Of a DNA stretch of 64,000 nt, positions 1-8,452 are shown one piece after another; within the stretch, counting starts at the first letter, position 1, and each line of letters opens with the position of its first letter. Source of the stretch: Streptomyces sp. NBC_01116 (lineage in GTDB: Bacteria > Actinomycetota > Actinomycetes > Streptomycetales > Streptomycetaceae); NCBI RefSeq assembly GCF_041435495.1, contig NZ_CP108644.1:6557501-6621500 (forward strand). Direction: 5' to 3'. Position numbers and translations under genes: made by a program. The notes below the pieces were generated by a model. That model was not told the DNA's origin. It worked only from the letters and a program-made list of their open reading frames with translations, and made no database searches.

Positions 1-1349
1 GCTCCGGCGGCTTGACAGCGACCGAGCACCGCCTGGCCAACGGCCTGCGTGTGGTGCTCTCCGAGGACCATCTGACCCCGGTCGCCGCGGTCTGCCTCTG
101 GTACGACGTCGGCTCGCGCCACGAGGTCAAGGGGCGCACCGGTCTGGCTCACCTTTTCGAGCACCTGATGTTCCAGGGCTCGGGCCAGGTCAAGGGGAAC
201 GGTCACTTCGAGCTCGTCCAGGGGGCCGGCGGCTCGCTCAACGGGACGACCAGCTTCGAGCGGACCAACTACTTCGAGACCATGCCCACCCACCAGGTGG
301 AGCTCGCGCTCTGGCTGGAAGCCGACCGGATGGGCTCCCTCCTCGCCGCGCTCGACGAGGAGTCCATGGAGAACCAGCGCGACGTCGTCAAGAACGAGCG
401 CCGCCAGCGTTACGACAACGTGCCCTACGGCACCGCGTTCGAGAAGCTGACCGCCCTCTCCTACCCCGAGGGCCACCCGTACCACCACACCCCGATCGGC
501 TCCATGGCCGACCTGGACGCGGCCACGCTGGAGGACGCCCGCGCGTTCTTCCGTACGTACTACGCGCCCAACAACGCGGTGATCTCGGTGGTCGGCGACA
601 TCGACCCCGAGCAGACCCTCGCCTGGATCGAGAAGTACTTCGGCTCCATCCCCTCCCACGACGGCAAGCGGCCGCCGCGCGACGGGACGCTCCCCGGCAT
701 CATCGGCGAGCAGCTGCGCGAAGTGGTCCACGAGGAGGTGCCGGCACGCGCCCTGATGGCCGCCTACCGCCTCCCCCACGACGGCACCCGCGCCTGTGAC
801 GCCGCCGACCTGGCGCTCACCGTGCTGGGCGGCGGCGAGTCCTCCCGGCTGCACAACCGCCTGGTCCGCCGCGACCGTACGGCGGTGGCGGCCGGTTTCG
901 GGCTGCTGCGGCTCGCCGGCGCGCCCTCGCTGGGCTGGCTGGACGTGAAGACGTCCGGCGGTGTCGAGGTGGAGACGATCGAGGCCGCGGTCGACGAGGA
1001 GCTGGCCCGGTTCGCCGCCGAGGGGCCCACCCCCGAGGAAATGGAGCGGGCCCAGGCGCAGTTGGAGCGCGAGTGGCTGGACCGGCTCGGCACGGTCGCC
1101 GGCCGCGCCGACGAACTGTGCCGCTACGCGGTCCTGTTCGGCGACCCGCAGCTCGCCCTGAGCGCCGTGGGCCGCGTCCTGGACGTCACCGCGGAGGAGG
1201 TGCGCGCGGCGGCCGAGGCGGCCCTGCGCCCCGACAACCGGGCGGTGCTGGTGTACGAGCCCATCGAGCCGGCCGACGAGGCCGACGGGTCCGACGAGGG
1301 CGCGACAGGCACCGAGGGCACCGACGCGCACGAGGGGGCGGACAAGTGA
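1..1349 (+). CDS. M16 family zinc peptidase, catalytic subunit (5' end outside window)
   Basis: Pitrilysin-family zinc peptidase. Counting from the TTG at 12, the inverted zinc motif HLFEH is at residues 47-51 and a likely third ligand Glu lies about 75 residues on in KNERRQRYDN. The rest is the two-lobed M16 fold, ending in an acidic Ala/Asp/Glu-rich tail. The frame is open to base 1 and the TTG has no ribosome binding site, so the true start is probably upstream of the window. Its stop overlaps the start of the next gene, a second M16 protein without the zinc motif, so the two probably form one heteromeric peptidase. The substrate is unknown. Confidence 0.9.
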   Translation, partial: SGGLTATEHRLANGLRVVLSEDHLTPVAAVCLWYDVGSRHEVKGRTGLAHLFEHLMFQGSGQVKGNGHFELVQGAGGSLNGTTSFERTNYFETMPTHQVELALWLEADRMGSLLAALDEESMENQRDVVKNERRQRYDNVPYGTAFEKLTALSYPEGHPYHHTPIGSMADLDAATLEDARAFFRTYYAPNNAVISVVGDIDPEQTLAWIEKYFGSIPSHDGKRPPRDGTLPGIIGEQLREVVHEEVPARALMAAYRLPHDGTRACDAADLALTVLGGGESSRLHNRLVRRDRTAVAAGFGLLRLAGAPSLGWLDVKTSGGVEVETIEAAVDEELARFAAEGPTPEEMERAQAQLEREWLDRLGTVAGRADELCRYAVLFGDPQLALSAVGRVLDVTAEEVRAAAEAALRPDNRAVLVYEPIEPADEADGSDEGATGTEGTDAHEGADK

Positions 1350-2746
1350 GCGACGCCGCCGTGACTGGAGTAGCCATGGAGTACCACCCGCAGCCCACGC
1401 CCGGCACGGCCCGCCCCTGGGCCTTCCCGGCGCCCGAGCGCGGCGCCCTGCCCAACGGGCTGACCGTGCTGCGCTGCCACCGCCCCGGCCAGCAGGTCGT
1501 CGCGGTGGAGATCTTCCTCGACGCGCCGCTGGAGGCCGAACCCGAGGGCCTGGACGGCGTGGCCACGATCATGTCGCGGGCGCTCTCCGAGGGCACCGAC
1601 AAGCACAGCGCCGAAGAGTACGCCGCCGAGCTGGAGCGCTGCGGCGCCACGCTCGACGCGCACGCCGACCACCCCGGCGTCCGGGTCTCCCTGGAGGTCC
1701 CGGCCTCCCGGCTGGCCAAGGCCCTCGGGCTGGTCGCCGAGGCGCTGCGCGCCCCGGCCTTCGACGGGAGCGAGATCGAGCGCCTCGTCGGCAACCGCCT
1801 CGACGAGATCCCGCACGAGCAGGCCAACCCGTCCCGGCGCGCCGCCAAGCAGCTCTCCAAGGAGCTGTTCCCGGCCGACGCCCGGATGTCCCGCCCGCGC
1901 CTGGGCACCGAGGAGACGGTCCGGCGGATCGACGAGAGGGCCGTGCGCGCCTTCTTCGACGCCCACGTCCGCCCGTCCACCGCGACGGCCGTGATCGTCG
2001 GCGACCTGACCGGCATCGACCTGGACGCGCTGCTGGCGGAGACCCTCGGCGACTGGTCGGGCAACGCGGGCCAGGCCCGCCCGGTGCCGCCCATCACCGC
2101 GAACGACACCGGCCGCGTGGTCATCGTGGACCGGCCCGGCGCGGTCCAGACCCAGCTGCTGATCGGCCGCATCGGCGCCGACCGGCACGAGCGCGTGTGG
2201 CCCGCCCAGGTGCTCGGCACGTACTGCCTGGGCGGCACCCTCACCTCCCGGCTGGACCGGGTGCTGCGCGAGGAGAAGGGCTACACCTACGGGGTGCGGG
2301 CCTTCGCCCAGGTGCTGCGCTCCAGCGGCCCCGACTCGGGCGGCGCGGCCATGCTCGCGATCAGCGGCTCGGTGGACACGGAGTCCACCGGCCCGGCGCT
2401 GGACGACCTCTGGAAGGTCCTGCGGACGCTGGCCGCCGAGGGGCTGACCGACGCCGAGCGCGAGACGGCCGTACAGAACCTGGTGGGCGTCGCCCCGCTG
2501 AAGTTCGAGACCGCCGCCTCCGTCGCGAGCACGCTGGCCGACCAGGTCGAGCAGCACCTCCCCGACGACTACCAGGCCCACCTCTACGCCCGGCTCGCCG
2601 AGACGGGCACCGTGGAGGCGACCGCCGCCGTGGTCAGCGCCTTCCCGGTCGACCGGCTGGTCACGGTCCTCGTGGGGGACGCCGCGCAGATCGAGGAGCC
2701 CGTGAAGGCCCTCGGTATCGGAGAGGTGTCCGTCGTCACCGGCTGA
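1346..2746 (+). CDS. M16 family peptidase-like protein, non-catalytic partner
   Basis: Second M16-fold protein, 466 aa from the GTG at 1346, which overlaps the preceding stop (GTGA); an ATG at 1376 is the alternative. The position equivalent to HxxEH holds no such motif (the region reads MSRALSEGTDKHSAEEY), so zinc chemistry is not expected. In the family, such subunits pair with an active one and help enclose the substrate. A Gly-rich loop and the R/Y-type pair (EEKGYTYGVRAF) typical of inactive M16 subunits are visible around residues 310-320. Translational coupling supports a 1:1 complex. A terminator follows 27 bases after the stop. Confidence 0.88.
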   Translation: MSDAAVTGVAMEYHPQPTPGTARPWAFPAPERGALPNGLTVLRCHRPGQQVVAVEIFLDAPLEAEPEGLDGVATIMSRALSEGTDKHSAEEYAAELERCGATLDAHADHPGVRVSLEVPASRLAKALGLVAEALRAPAFDGSEIERLVGNRLDEIPHEQANPSRRAAKQLSKELFPADARMSRPRLGTEETVRRIDERAVRAFFDAHVRPSTATAVIVGDLTGIDLDALLAETLGDWSGNAGQARPVPPITANDTGRVVIVDRPGAVQTQLLIGRIGADRHERVWPAQVLGTYCLGGTLTSRLDRVLREEKGYTYGVRAFAQVLRSSGPDSGGAAMLAISGSVDTESTGPALDDLWKVLRTLAAEGLTDAERETAVQNLVGVAPLKFETAASVASTLADQVEQHLPDDYQAHLYARLAETGTVEATAAVVSAFPVDRLVTVLVGDAAQIEEPVKALGIGEVSVVTG

Positions 2747-2773
2747 CGCATCTGCGGCACATCGCCGTGAACA

Positions 2774-2815
2774 GGACCCCGACGGACGCATGTTCGTCGG
2801 GGTCCTCCCTTTTTG
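2774..2815 (+). terminator. Rho-independent terminator after the M16 pair
   Basis: A perfect 10-bp stem (2774-2783 with 2796-2805) with a 12-base loop is followed by a T-rich tract. It lies 27 bases after the second M16 gene. Confidence 0.8.
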
Positions 2816-2977
2816 CCCGATTAATCCATGACATCCCCCTTTGGGGGAGAGGCTGCCTGTCTGCCCTGTGGGATGTGCGACAAATCCCCTGGTCCGTTTG
2901 GCGTGGGGAAGTCGCCCCGCCTAGCGTCGGCTCGGCTGTCCGTCACCCGTATGCCGCAGCCGCGGCGCCGGGCAGTC

Positions 2978-3123
2978 ATCGCCGAGTCCCCGTCAGGCGC
3001 GAGCCTGGGGAGCCGGGGACCCACGAAGTCCCTGGGGTGAATCGGAGGCCCGTGCCGCGAACCGGCGCGGGGATCCGTAGGAGACCTTCCTGCTCCGAAC
3101 CCGTCAGCTAACCCGGTAGGCGA
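2978..3123 (+). promoter_or_regulatory. ydaO-type c-di-AMP riboswitch
   Basis: The leader of the M23 peptidase gene carries the conserved blocks of the ydaO/yuaA riboswitch in the right order: GAGCCGGGGACCCA (3009-3022), GGGGTGAATC (3034-3043), then TGCTCCGAACCCGTCAGCTAACC (3091-3113) and GGTAGGCG. Members of this class bind c-di-AMP and usually switch transcription off, often in front of cell-wall hydrolases or potassium transporters; in Streptomyces they precede resuscitation factors and other lytic enzymes. The element ends about 26 bases before the gene, just before an AAGGAAGGAAAGG ribosome binding site. The exact ends are estimates. Confidence 0.9.
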
Positions 3124-3149
3124 GAAGGAAGGAAAGGATCAGCCCCTCC

Positions 3150-3965
3150 ATGGCGTTCACCCGTGCCACCGGGAAGCACCGTGCCCCGAGCCGCCTCACG
3201 CGCCGGAGCGCCCAGGCCGCCGGAATCGCGGCCCTGGCCACCACCGGAGTCCTCGGCTCGCTGGCCTCCCCGGCCCTCGCCGCGGACGCCGAGCCGGCGA
3301 AGGCCGCCGACACCGGTCTCACCCAGGCCGTCGCCCTCGACGTGACCCTCGCCGAGCAGATAGACGCGCAGGCCCACGCCCAGAAGCAGCAGGCCGACGC
3401 GATCGCCAAGGCGAAGGCCAAGGCCGCCGCGGAGGCCCGCGAGAAGGCCGCCAAGGCCAAGGCGAAGGCGGAGGCCGAGCGCAAGGCCGAGGCCCGCGCC
3501 AAGGAGGTCCGCGAGGAGAAGGCCCGTGCCGCCCGCGCCGCCGAGCGCGCCCGGCTGAACGCCTTCCACCTCCCGGTCGCCGGCTCCCACGTCACCACCG
3601 GCTACAACACCGGCGGTTCGCTCTGGTCCTCCGGCAGCCACTCCGGGGTGGACTTCCAGGCCGCCTCCGGCAGCTCCGTCGTCGCCGTCGGCGCCGGCAC
3701 GGTCGTCGAGGCCGGCTGGGGCGGCGCGTACGGCAACAACATCGTGCTCCGGATGACGGACGGCACGTACACCCAGTACGGCCACCTCTCCTCGATCGGC
3801 GTCTCCGTCGGCCAGAGCGTCTCCTCCGGCCAGCAGATCGGCCTCTCCGGTTCCACCGGCAACTCCACCGGCCCGCACCTGCACTTCGAGGCCCGCACCA
3901 GCCCCGACTACGGCTCCGACATGGACCCCGTCGGCTACCTGCGCTCCCACGGCCTGAACGTCTGA
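3150..3965 (+). CDS. secreted M23 (LytM-type) metalloendopeptidase with coiled-coil stalk
   Basis: Predicted cell-wall endopeptidase that cuts peptide cross-links. 271 aa: a long signal peptide (Arg-rich n-region, cleavage near residue 44 after ALA), an Ala/Lys/Glu-rich coiled coil at about 75-137, and an M23 domain from about 138 to the end. Zinc ligands are H164 and D168 (HSGVD) and H245 (HLHF); the catalytic His is H212 (YGH). All key residues are present. The coiled coil may place the enzyme in the envelope or bind a partner such as an FtsEX-like activator, which is inference. The ATG at 3150 follows a very purine-rich ribosome binding site. Expression is probably controlled by the c-di-AMP riboswitch directly upstream. 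Confidence 0.92.
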   Translation: MAFTRATGKHRAPSRLTRRSAQAAGIAALATTGVLGSLASPALAADAEPAKAADTGLTQAVALDVTLAEQIDAQAHAQKQQADAIAKAKAKAAAEAREKAAKAKAKAEAERKAEARAKEVREEKARAARAAERARLNAFHLPVAGSHVTTGYNTGGSLWSSGSHSGVDFQAASGSSVVAVGAGTVVEAGWGGAYGNNIVLRMTDGTYTQYGHLSSIGVSVGQSVSSGQQIGLSGSTGNSTGPHLHFEARTSPDYGSDMDPVGYLRSHGLNV

Positions 3966-3985
3966 CCCGCACCGCGCGACCCCGT

Positions 3986-4017
3986 CCGAAGGCCCCGGCA
4001 CCCGTCGGGGCCTTCGG
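3986..4017 (+). terminator. terminator after the M23 peptidase gene
   Basis: Perfect 12-bp stem (3986-3997 with 4006-4017) with an 8-base loop, 20 bases past the stop. There is no U-run, as is common in Streptomyces. Confidence 0.65.
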
Positions 4018-4142
4018 CGATTTCGGCCCGGAGATATTCATGGATTCCGGCCTGCCATCGGAAATTCCGGCGGATTGCCCTAGAGTCACGGAACAGACGT
4101 CGGGCGGCCGCGTTCCGCGGGGATCAAGGCGGAGGTTCGGAT

Positions 4143-4850
4143 ATGCGCATTCCCGCGCATTCGGTATGCACGGCCATCCGTGACGACATCGTCTCCGGTG
4201 TCTTCGAGCGCGGCGGCCGCCTCACCGAGGAGTTGCTGGCGCGCCGCTACGGGGTCTCCCGCGTCCCGGTCCGCGAGGCCCTGCGCACGCTGGAGTCCGA
4301 GGGCTTCGTGGTCACCCGCAGACACGCCGGCGCCTGTGTCGCCGAGCCCACCGCGCAGGAGGCGGCCGACCTCCTGGAGATGCGGACGCTCCTGGAGCCT
4401 CTGGGTGCGGCACGCGCCGCGCAGCGCCGCACGGAAGCCCACCTCAAGGTGCTCCGGGGCCTGGTCAGGCTGGGTCAGGAGCGGGCCCGCCGGGGCGAGG
4501 GCGAGGATCTGCGCTCACTGGGCGGCTGGTTCCACGAGACCCTCGCCCAGGCCTCCGGCAGCCCCGGACTCATCGCGCTGCTCACCCAGCTCCGCCACAA
4601 GATCGCCTGGATGTACGCGGTCGAGCAGCCGGCCCGCCCGGTCGACGCCTGGGCCGAGCGCGGCGCGATCGTGGACGCCGTGGCGCGCGGCGACGCGGAG
4701 CGGGCGAGGGCGCTGACCGCCCAGTACGCGGAACGCGCCGGCGGGGCCCACCGGCTGCGCCGCCCGTACCCGCCGGGGCGGCGCACCGCGCCGACCGCCC
4801 GTGTGAGCACTTCGCAACATGACGTAAACACCGCGGGTGTCCGCCATTAA
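4143..4850 (+). CDS. GntR-family (FCD-type) transcriptional regulator
   Basis: 235 aa. The N-terminal winged helix (about 5-70) contains the GntR signature region LTEELLARRYGVSRVPVREALRTLESEGFV. The C-terminal all-helical FCD domain (about 80-205) resembles FadR-type ligand-binding domains. Such proteins bind palindromic operators as dimers and respond to small carboxylates. The start ATG is preceded by AAGGCGGAGG. It sits alone between the M23 gene and the convergent ptsH gene, so its targets cannot be read from context. The C-terminal tail (after about 205) is Pro/Arg/Thr-rich and probably disordered. Confidence 0.85.
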   Translation: MRIPAHSVCTAIRDDIVSGVFERGGRLTEELLARRYGVSRVPVREALRTLESEGFVVTRRHAGACVAEPTAQEAADLLEMRTLLEPLGAARAAQRRTEAHLKVLRGLVRLGQERARRGEGEDLRSLGGWFHETLAQASGSPGLIALLTQLRHKIAWMYAVEQPARPVDAWAERGAIVDAVARGDAERARALTAQYAERAGGAHRLRRPYPPGRRTAPTARVSTSQHDVNTAGVRH

Positions 4851-4937
4851 CAGAAGGGCCGTATACAAAGGGAAGTAATTGCGGGGCATTGTTTGTGCTG
4901 CCCGAATTCTCGATGCGCTGCTCTTTATCGAAAGCGA

Positions 4938-4972
4938 AAGAGCCGTGATCCCCCGAGGGGTTCACGGCTCTC
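4938..4972 (-). terminator. terminator of ptsH (possibly bidirectional)
   Basis: Stem 4940-4948 with 4962-4970 (9 bp, extended by a CCCC/GGGG inner stem). Reading the minus strand it is followed by CTCTTTCGCTTTC. It separates the convergent gntR and ptsH genes. Confidence 0.65.
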
Positions 4973-5009
4973 GCACCTGTCGAATCCGGCCGGGCCGGTT
5001 CGCGTCGGT

Positions 5010-5291
5010 TCAGACGGTCTCGGGGAGTTCTTCCAGGCCCTCGGCGACCAGCTTCGCGAGCCGGTCCAGAGCGGCCTCGGCGTCGTCCGCGTCGGACGCG
5101 AGCACGATCTCCTCGCCGCCCTGCGCGCCCAGACCGAGCACGGCGAGCATGGAGGCGGCGTTCACCGGGTTGCCGTCGGCCTTGGCGATCGTCACGGGGA
5201 CGCCGGAAGCCGTGGCGGCACGGACGAAGATGGAAGCGGGGCGGGCGTGCAGGCCCTCGGCCCAACCGACGTTTACGCGGCGCTCAGCCAT
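5010..5291 (-). CDS. ptsH: HPr phosphocarrier protein of the PTS
   Basis: 93 aa starting MAERRVNVGW. HPr takes phosphate from enzyme I on His15 (GLHARPAS) and hands it to EIIA domains of sugar permeases. The regulatory serine region is present at S47 (NAASMLAVL). The length is normal for the family. An upstream in-frame ATG would add five residues (MKGRT), but the MAERR start matches the usual HPr N-terminus. A DasR-like box lies 24 bases before this start, consistent with control by N-acetylglucosamine availability. The gene is alone; no enzyme I or EII gene is nearby, as is normal for Streptomyces general PTS genes. Confidence 0.96.
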   Translation of the reverse strand: MAERRVNVGWAEGLHARPASIFVRAATASGVPVTIAKADGNPVNAASMLAVLGLGAQGGEEIVLASDADDAEAALDRLAKLVAEGLEELPETV

Positions 5292-5314
5292 GGTTCTGCC
5301 CTTCACATATCAAC

Positions 5315-5330
5315 GGTTGTCTAGACCAGT
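5315..5330 (-). promoter_or_regulatory. DasR-responsive element (dre) upstream of ptsH
   Basis: On the minus strand the 16-mer reads ACTGGTCTAGACAACC, matching 13 of 16 positions of the near-palindromic DasR consensus ACTGGTCTAGACCAGT, with the first 12 identical. It lies just upstream of ptsH. DasR is the GntR-type regulator of chitin/GlcNAc uptake and is known to control PTS genes in Streptomyces; binding at this exact site is inferred from the match. Confidence 0.82.
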
Positions 5331-5463
5331 CTCTCATGCAGTGCGTGGTGCTGTGCCCGGCCTCCTGTCCGGTCCCGTACTCCAGCGGCCCAGGTCCGGG
5401 CCCCCTCGGACTGCCCGGGCACCGATCCCTCCGCGACCGGGATCCCCGCCGTAGGCTTTGCCC

Positions 5464-8394
5464 ATGGAGCCCACGCCGGAGCAGAGTCCGCATCACGCGT
5501 ACCCCGACCACTGGGAAGCGGACGTGGTGCTCCGCGACGGGGGCACCGCGCGCATCAGACCGATCACCACGGACGACGCCGAGCGACTGGTCAGCTTCTA
5601 CGAGCAGGTGTCCGACGAGTCGAAGTACTACCGGTTCTTCGCCCCGTATCCGCGCCTATCCGACCGGGACGTGCACCGCTTCACCCATCACGACTACGTC
5701 GACCGGGTGGGACTGGCCGTCACGATCGGCGGCGAGTTCATCGGAACGGTCCGCTACGACCGCATCGACGACCGGGGCCGCCCCGCCTCCGCGCCCGCCG
5801 ACGAGGCCGAGGTCGCCTTCCTCGTCCAGGACGCCCACCAGGGCCGGGGCGTCGCCTCGGCGCTGCTCGAACACATCGCTGCGGTCGCCCGCGAGCGCGG
5901 CATCCGGCGCTTCGCCGCCGAGGTGCTCCCCGCCAACAACAAGATGATCAAGGTGTTCCGGGACGGCGGCTACACCCAGCGCCGCAGCTTCGAGGACGGC
6001 TCCGTCCACCTCACCCTCGACCTCGAACCCACCGAGAAGTCGCTCGCCGTCCAGCGCGGCCGCGAACAGCGCGCCGAGGCCCGCTCGGTGCAGCGTCTGC
6101 TCGCCCCCGGCTCGGTCGCGGTCATCGGCACCGGCCGCACCCCCGGCGGCGTGGGCCGTACCGTCCTGCGCAACCTCCTCTCCTCCGGCTACACCGGCCG
6201 CACGTACGCGGTGAACCGCGCCTTCGACGAGGGTCTGGCCACCCTCGACGGCGTCCCCGCCCACCGCTCGCTCGGCGAGATCGACGAGCAGGTCGACCTC
6301 GCGGTCATCGCCGTCCCCGCCCACCGGGTCCCCGAAGCCGTCGCCGACTGCGGGGAGCACGGCGTCCAGGGGCTGGTCGTCCTTTCCGCCGGATACGCCG
6401 AGCGGGGCGCCGAGGGCCGCGGACTCCAGCGCGAGCTGGTCCGCCAGGCCCGCTCGTACGGCATGCGGATCATCGGCCCGAACGCCTTCGGCGTCATCAA
6501 CACCGCCGAGTCCGTCCGGCTGAACGCCTCGCTCGCCCCCGAGTCGCCCGCCCGTGGCCGGATCGGCCTGTTCACCCAGTCCGGCGCGATCGGCATCGCC
6601 CTGCTCTCCGGCCTCCACCGGCGCGGCGCGGGCCTGTCCTCCTTCATCTCGGCGGGCAACCGGGCCGACGTCTCCGGCAACGACTTCCTCCAGTACTCCT
6701 TCGAGGACCCGGACACCGACGTCGCCCTGCTCTACCTCGAATCGCTCGGCAACCCCCGCAAGTTCACCCGCCTCGCCCGCCGCACCGCCGCCGTGAAGCC
6801 CGTCGTCGTGGTCAAGGGGGCCCGGCACAGCGGCTCCACCCCGCCCGGCCACGCCGTCCCGGTCAGCCGCATCCCCGACGCCACGGTCTCCGCGCTGATG
6901 CGCCAGGCCGGCGTCATCCGGGTCGACACCGTGACCGAGATGGTCGACGCCGGGATCCTGCTGGCGGGCCAGCCGCTCCCGGCCGGCCCCCGGGTCGCCA
7001 TCCTCGGCAACTCCGAGTCCCTCGGCCTGCTGACGTACGACGCCTGCCTGGCCGAGGGGCTGCGCCCGCGCCCGCCGATCGACCTCACCACCGCCGCCTC
7101 CCCGCAGGACTTCCGGGACGCGCTGGCCGAGGCGCTGGCCGACGGGACCTGCGACGCCGTGATCGTCACCGCCATCCCGTGGGTGGGGGAGAACGGGGAG
7201 GCCGAGACCGGTGACGGCCAAGTGCTCGCCGGCGCCCTGCACAAGGCCGTGGCCGGGGGCTCGGCCAAGCCGGTGGCCGTCGTCCACGTCGAGATCGGCG
7301 GCCTCGCCGAGGCGCTGGCCGCCGCCTCCAGCACCGCCGCGCCACGCCCCCGCACGGTGGCGCCCACCGCCGACCGGCCCCGGGCGGCCACCACCTCCCC
7401 GCGGACAAGCGCCACCCCGGAAGCGAGCCCCGCCCCGAGCACGAGCCCCGCCCCGAGCGCCGACCCGGCCACCCCGGAAGCGAGCCCAGCCCCGGAGACC
7501 GCCACCGGCCCCGCCCCCGGCCGCATCCCCGCCTACCCCGCCGCCGAACGCGCCGTGCGGGCCCTCGCCGAGGCCGTGAAGTACGCCCAGTGGCGGCGCC
7601 AGGCGGCCGTGCCCGGCAAGATCCCCGAGTTCCTCGACGACACCATCGACGAGCCCGGGGCCGCCGCCCTGATCGAGGCACAGCTCGCCACCGCCCCCGA
7701 CCCGCGCGGCCGCCCGCTCACCCACGACGAGGCCCGGGAGCTCCTCGGCCGCTACGGCATCGCGGTCCGCCCCACCCTGCCCGCCCCGGACCCCGGGGCC
7801 GCCGTCGCCGCGGCGGCCCGGCTCGGCTACCCGGTCGCCCTCAAGACCACCGCGCCCCACCTGCGCCACCGCGCCGACCTCGGCGGGGTCCGCCTCGACG
7901 TCGCCGACGAGGAGGCGCTGCGCCGGGCGTACGGAGAGCTGACCGACCTCCTCGGCAAGCCCGCCGAACTGCTCCCCGTCGTCCAGGCGATGGCCCCGCG
8001 CGGCGTGGACACCGTCGTCCGCGCCTCCATCGACGCCGCCGCCGGGGCCGTCCTCTCCTTCGGCCTCGCGGGCGCGCCCTCCGAACTGCTCGGCGACACC
8101 GCGCACCGGCTGGTCCCCGCCACCGACCGCGACGCGGCCGAGCTGATCCGGTCCATCAGGGCGGCCCCGGTGCTGTTCGGCTGGCGCGGTTCGGCCCCGG
8201 TCGACACGGCCGCGCTCGAAGAGCTGCTGCTGCGGCTGTCCCGGCTGGTCGACGACCACCCCGAGGTGGTCTCCGTCGCCCTCGAGCCCGTCGTCGTCGC
8301 CCCGCACGGACTGACCGTGCTCGGGGCGAGCGTCCGGCTCGCCCCGCCGCCCGCCCGGAACGACCTCGGCCCCCGCCGCCTTCCGAACTACTGA
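5464..8394 (+). CDS. GNAT acetyltransferase fused to NDP-forming acyl-CoA synthetase (Pat-like)
   Basis: 976 aa from the ATG at 5464 (a TTG two codons earlier is possible). Order of parts: GNAT domain (about 15-190, acetyl-CoA loop around QDAHQGRGVASALLEH), CoA-binding Rossmann domain (about 205-300, GSVAVIGTGRTPGGVGRT), succinyl-CoA-ligase-like domain (about 345-490), a Pro/Ala/Ser/Thr linker with near-repeats of TPEASPAP (about 633-690), and a C-terminal ATP-grasp domain (about 735-970). H463 (PPGHAVP) aligns with the phosphohistidine region of ADP-forming synthetases, so synthetase activity may remain. In the Pat/PatZ relatives the synthetase half senses acetyl-CoA and the GNAT half acetylates lysines of metabolic enzymes such as acetyl-CoA synthetase. 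Here the GNAT is N-terminal, unlike enterobacterial Pat. Confidence 0.88.
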   Translation: MEPTPEQSPHHAYPDHWEADVVLRDGGTARIRPITTDDAERLVSFYEQVSDESKYYRFFAPYPRLSDRDVHRFTHHDYVDRVGLAVTIGGEFIGTVRYDRIDDRGRPASAPADEAEVAFLVQDAHQGRGVASALLEHIAAVARERGIRRFAAEVLPANNKMIKVFRDGGYTQRRSFEDGSVHLTLDLEPTEKSLAVQRGREQRAEARSVQRLLAPGSVAVIGTGRTPGGVGRTVLRNLLSSGYTGRTYAVNRAFDEGLATLDGVPAHRSLGEIDEQVDLAVIAVPAHRVPEAVADCGEHGVQGLVVLSAGYAERGAEGRGLQRELVRQARSYGMRIIGPNAFGVINTAESVRLNASLAPESPARGRIGLFTQSGAIGIALLSGLHRRGAGLSSFISAGNRADVSGNDFLQYSFEDPDTDVALLYLESLGNPRKFTRLARRTAAVKPVVVVKGARHSGSTPPGHAVPVSRIPDATVSALMRQAGVIRVDTVTEMVDAGILLAGQPLPAGPRVAILGNSESLGLLTYDACLAEGLRPRPPIDLTTAASPQDFRDALAEALADGTCDAVIVTAIPWVGENGEAETGDGQVLAGALHKAVAGGSAKPVAVVHVEIGGLAEALAAASSTAAPRPRTVAPTADRPRAATTSPRTSATPEASPAPSTSPAPSADPATPEASPAPETATGPAPGRIPAYPAAERAVRALAEAVKYAQWRRQAAVPGKIPEFLDDTIDEPGAAALIEAQLATAPDPRGRPLTHDEARELLGRYGIAVRPTLPAPDPGAAVAAAARLGYPVALKTTAPHLRHRADLGGVRLDVADEEALRRAYGELTDLLGKPAELLPVVQAMAPRGVDTVVRASIDAAAGAVLSFGLAGAPSELLGDTAHRLVPATDRDAAELIRSIRAAPVLFGWRGSAPVDTAALEELLLRLSRLVDDHPEVVSVALEPVVVAPHGLTVLGASVRLAPPPARNDLGPRRLPNY

Positions 8395-8452
8395 GACCCG
8401 GTGGCCACCGGGGCGTCCCCGGCAGTCACCGGTCCGCCGTAGGATGGTGCTC

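Noticed and set aside
1124..2791. Long minus-strand frame opposite the second M16 gene
   Set aside because: No domain or ribosome binding site; it is a GC-bias shadow.
7380..7500. Near-repeats in the synthetase gene considered as a DNA repeat element
   Set aside because: They encode a Pro/Ala/Ser linker in frame and are best seen as a protein linker.
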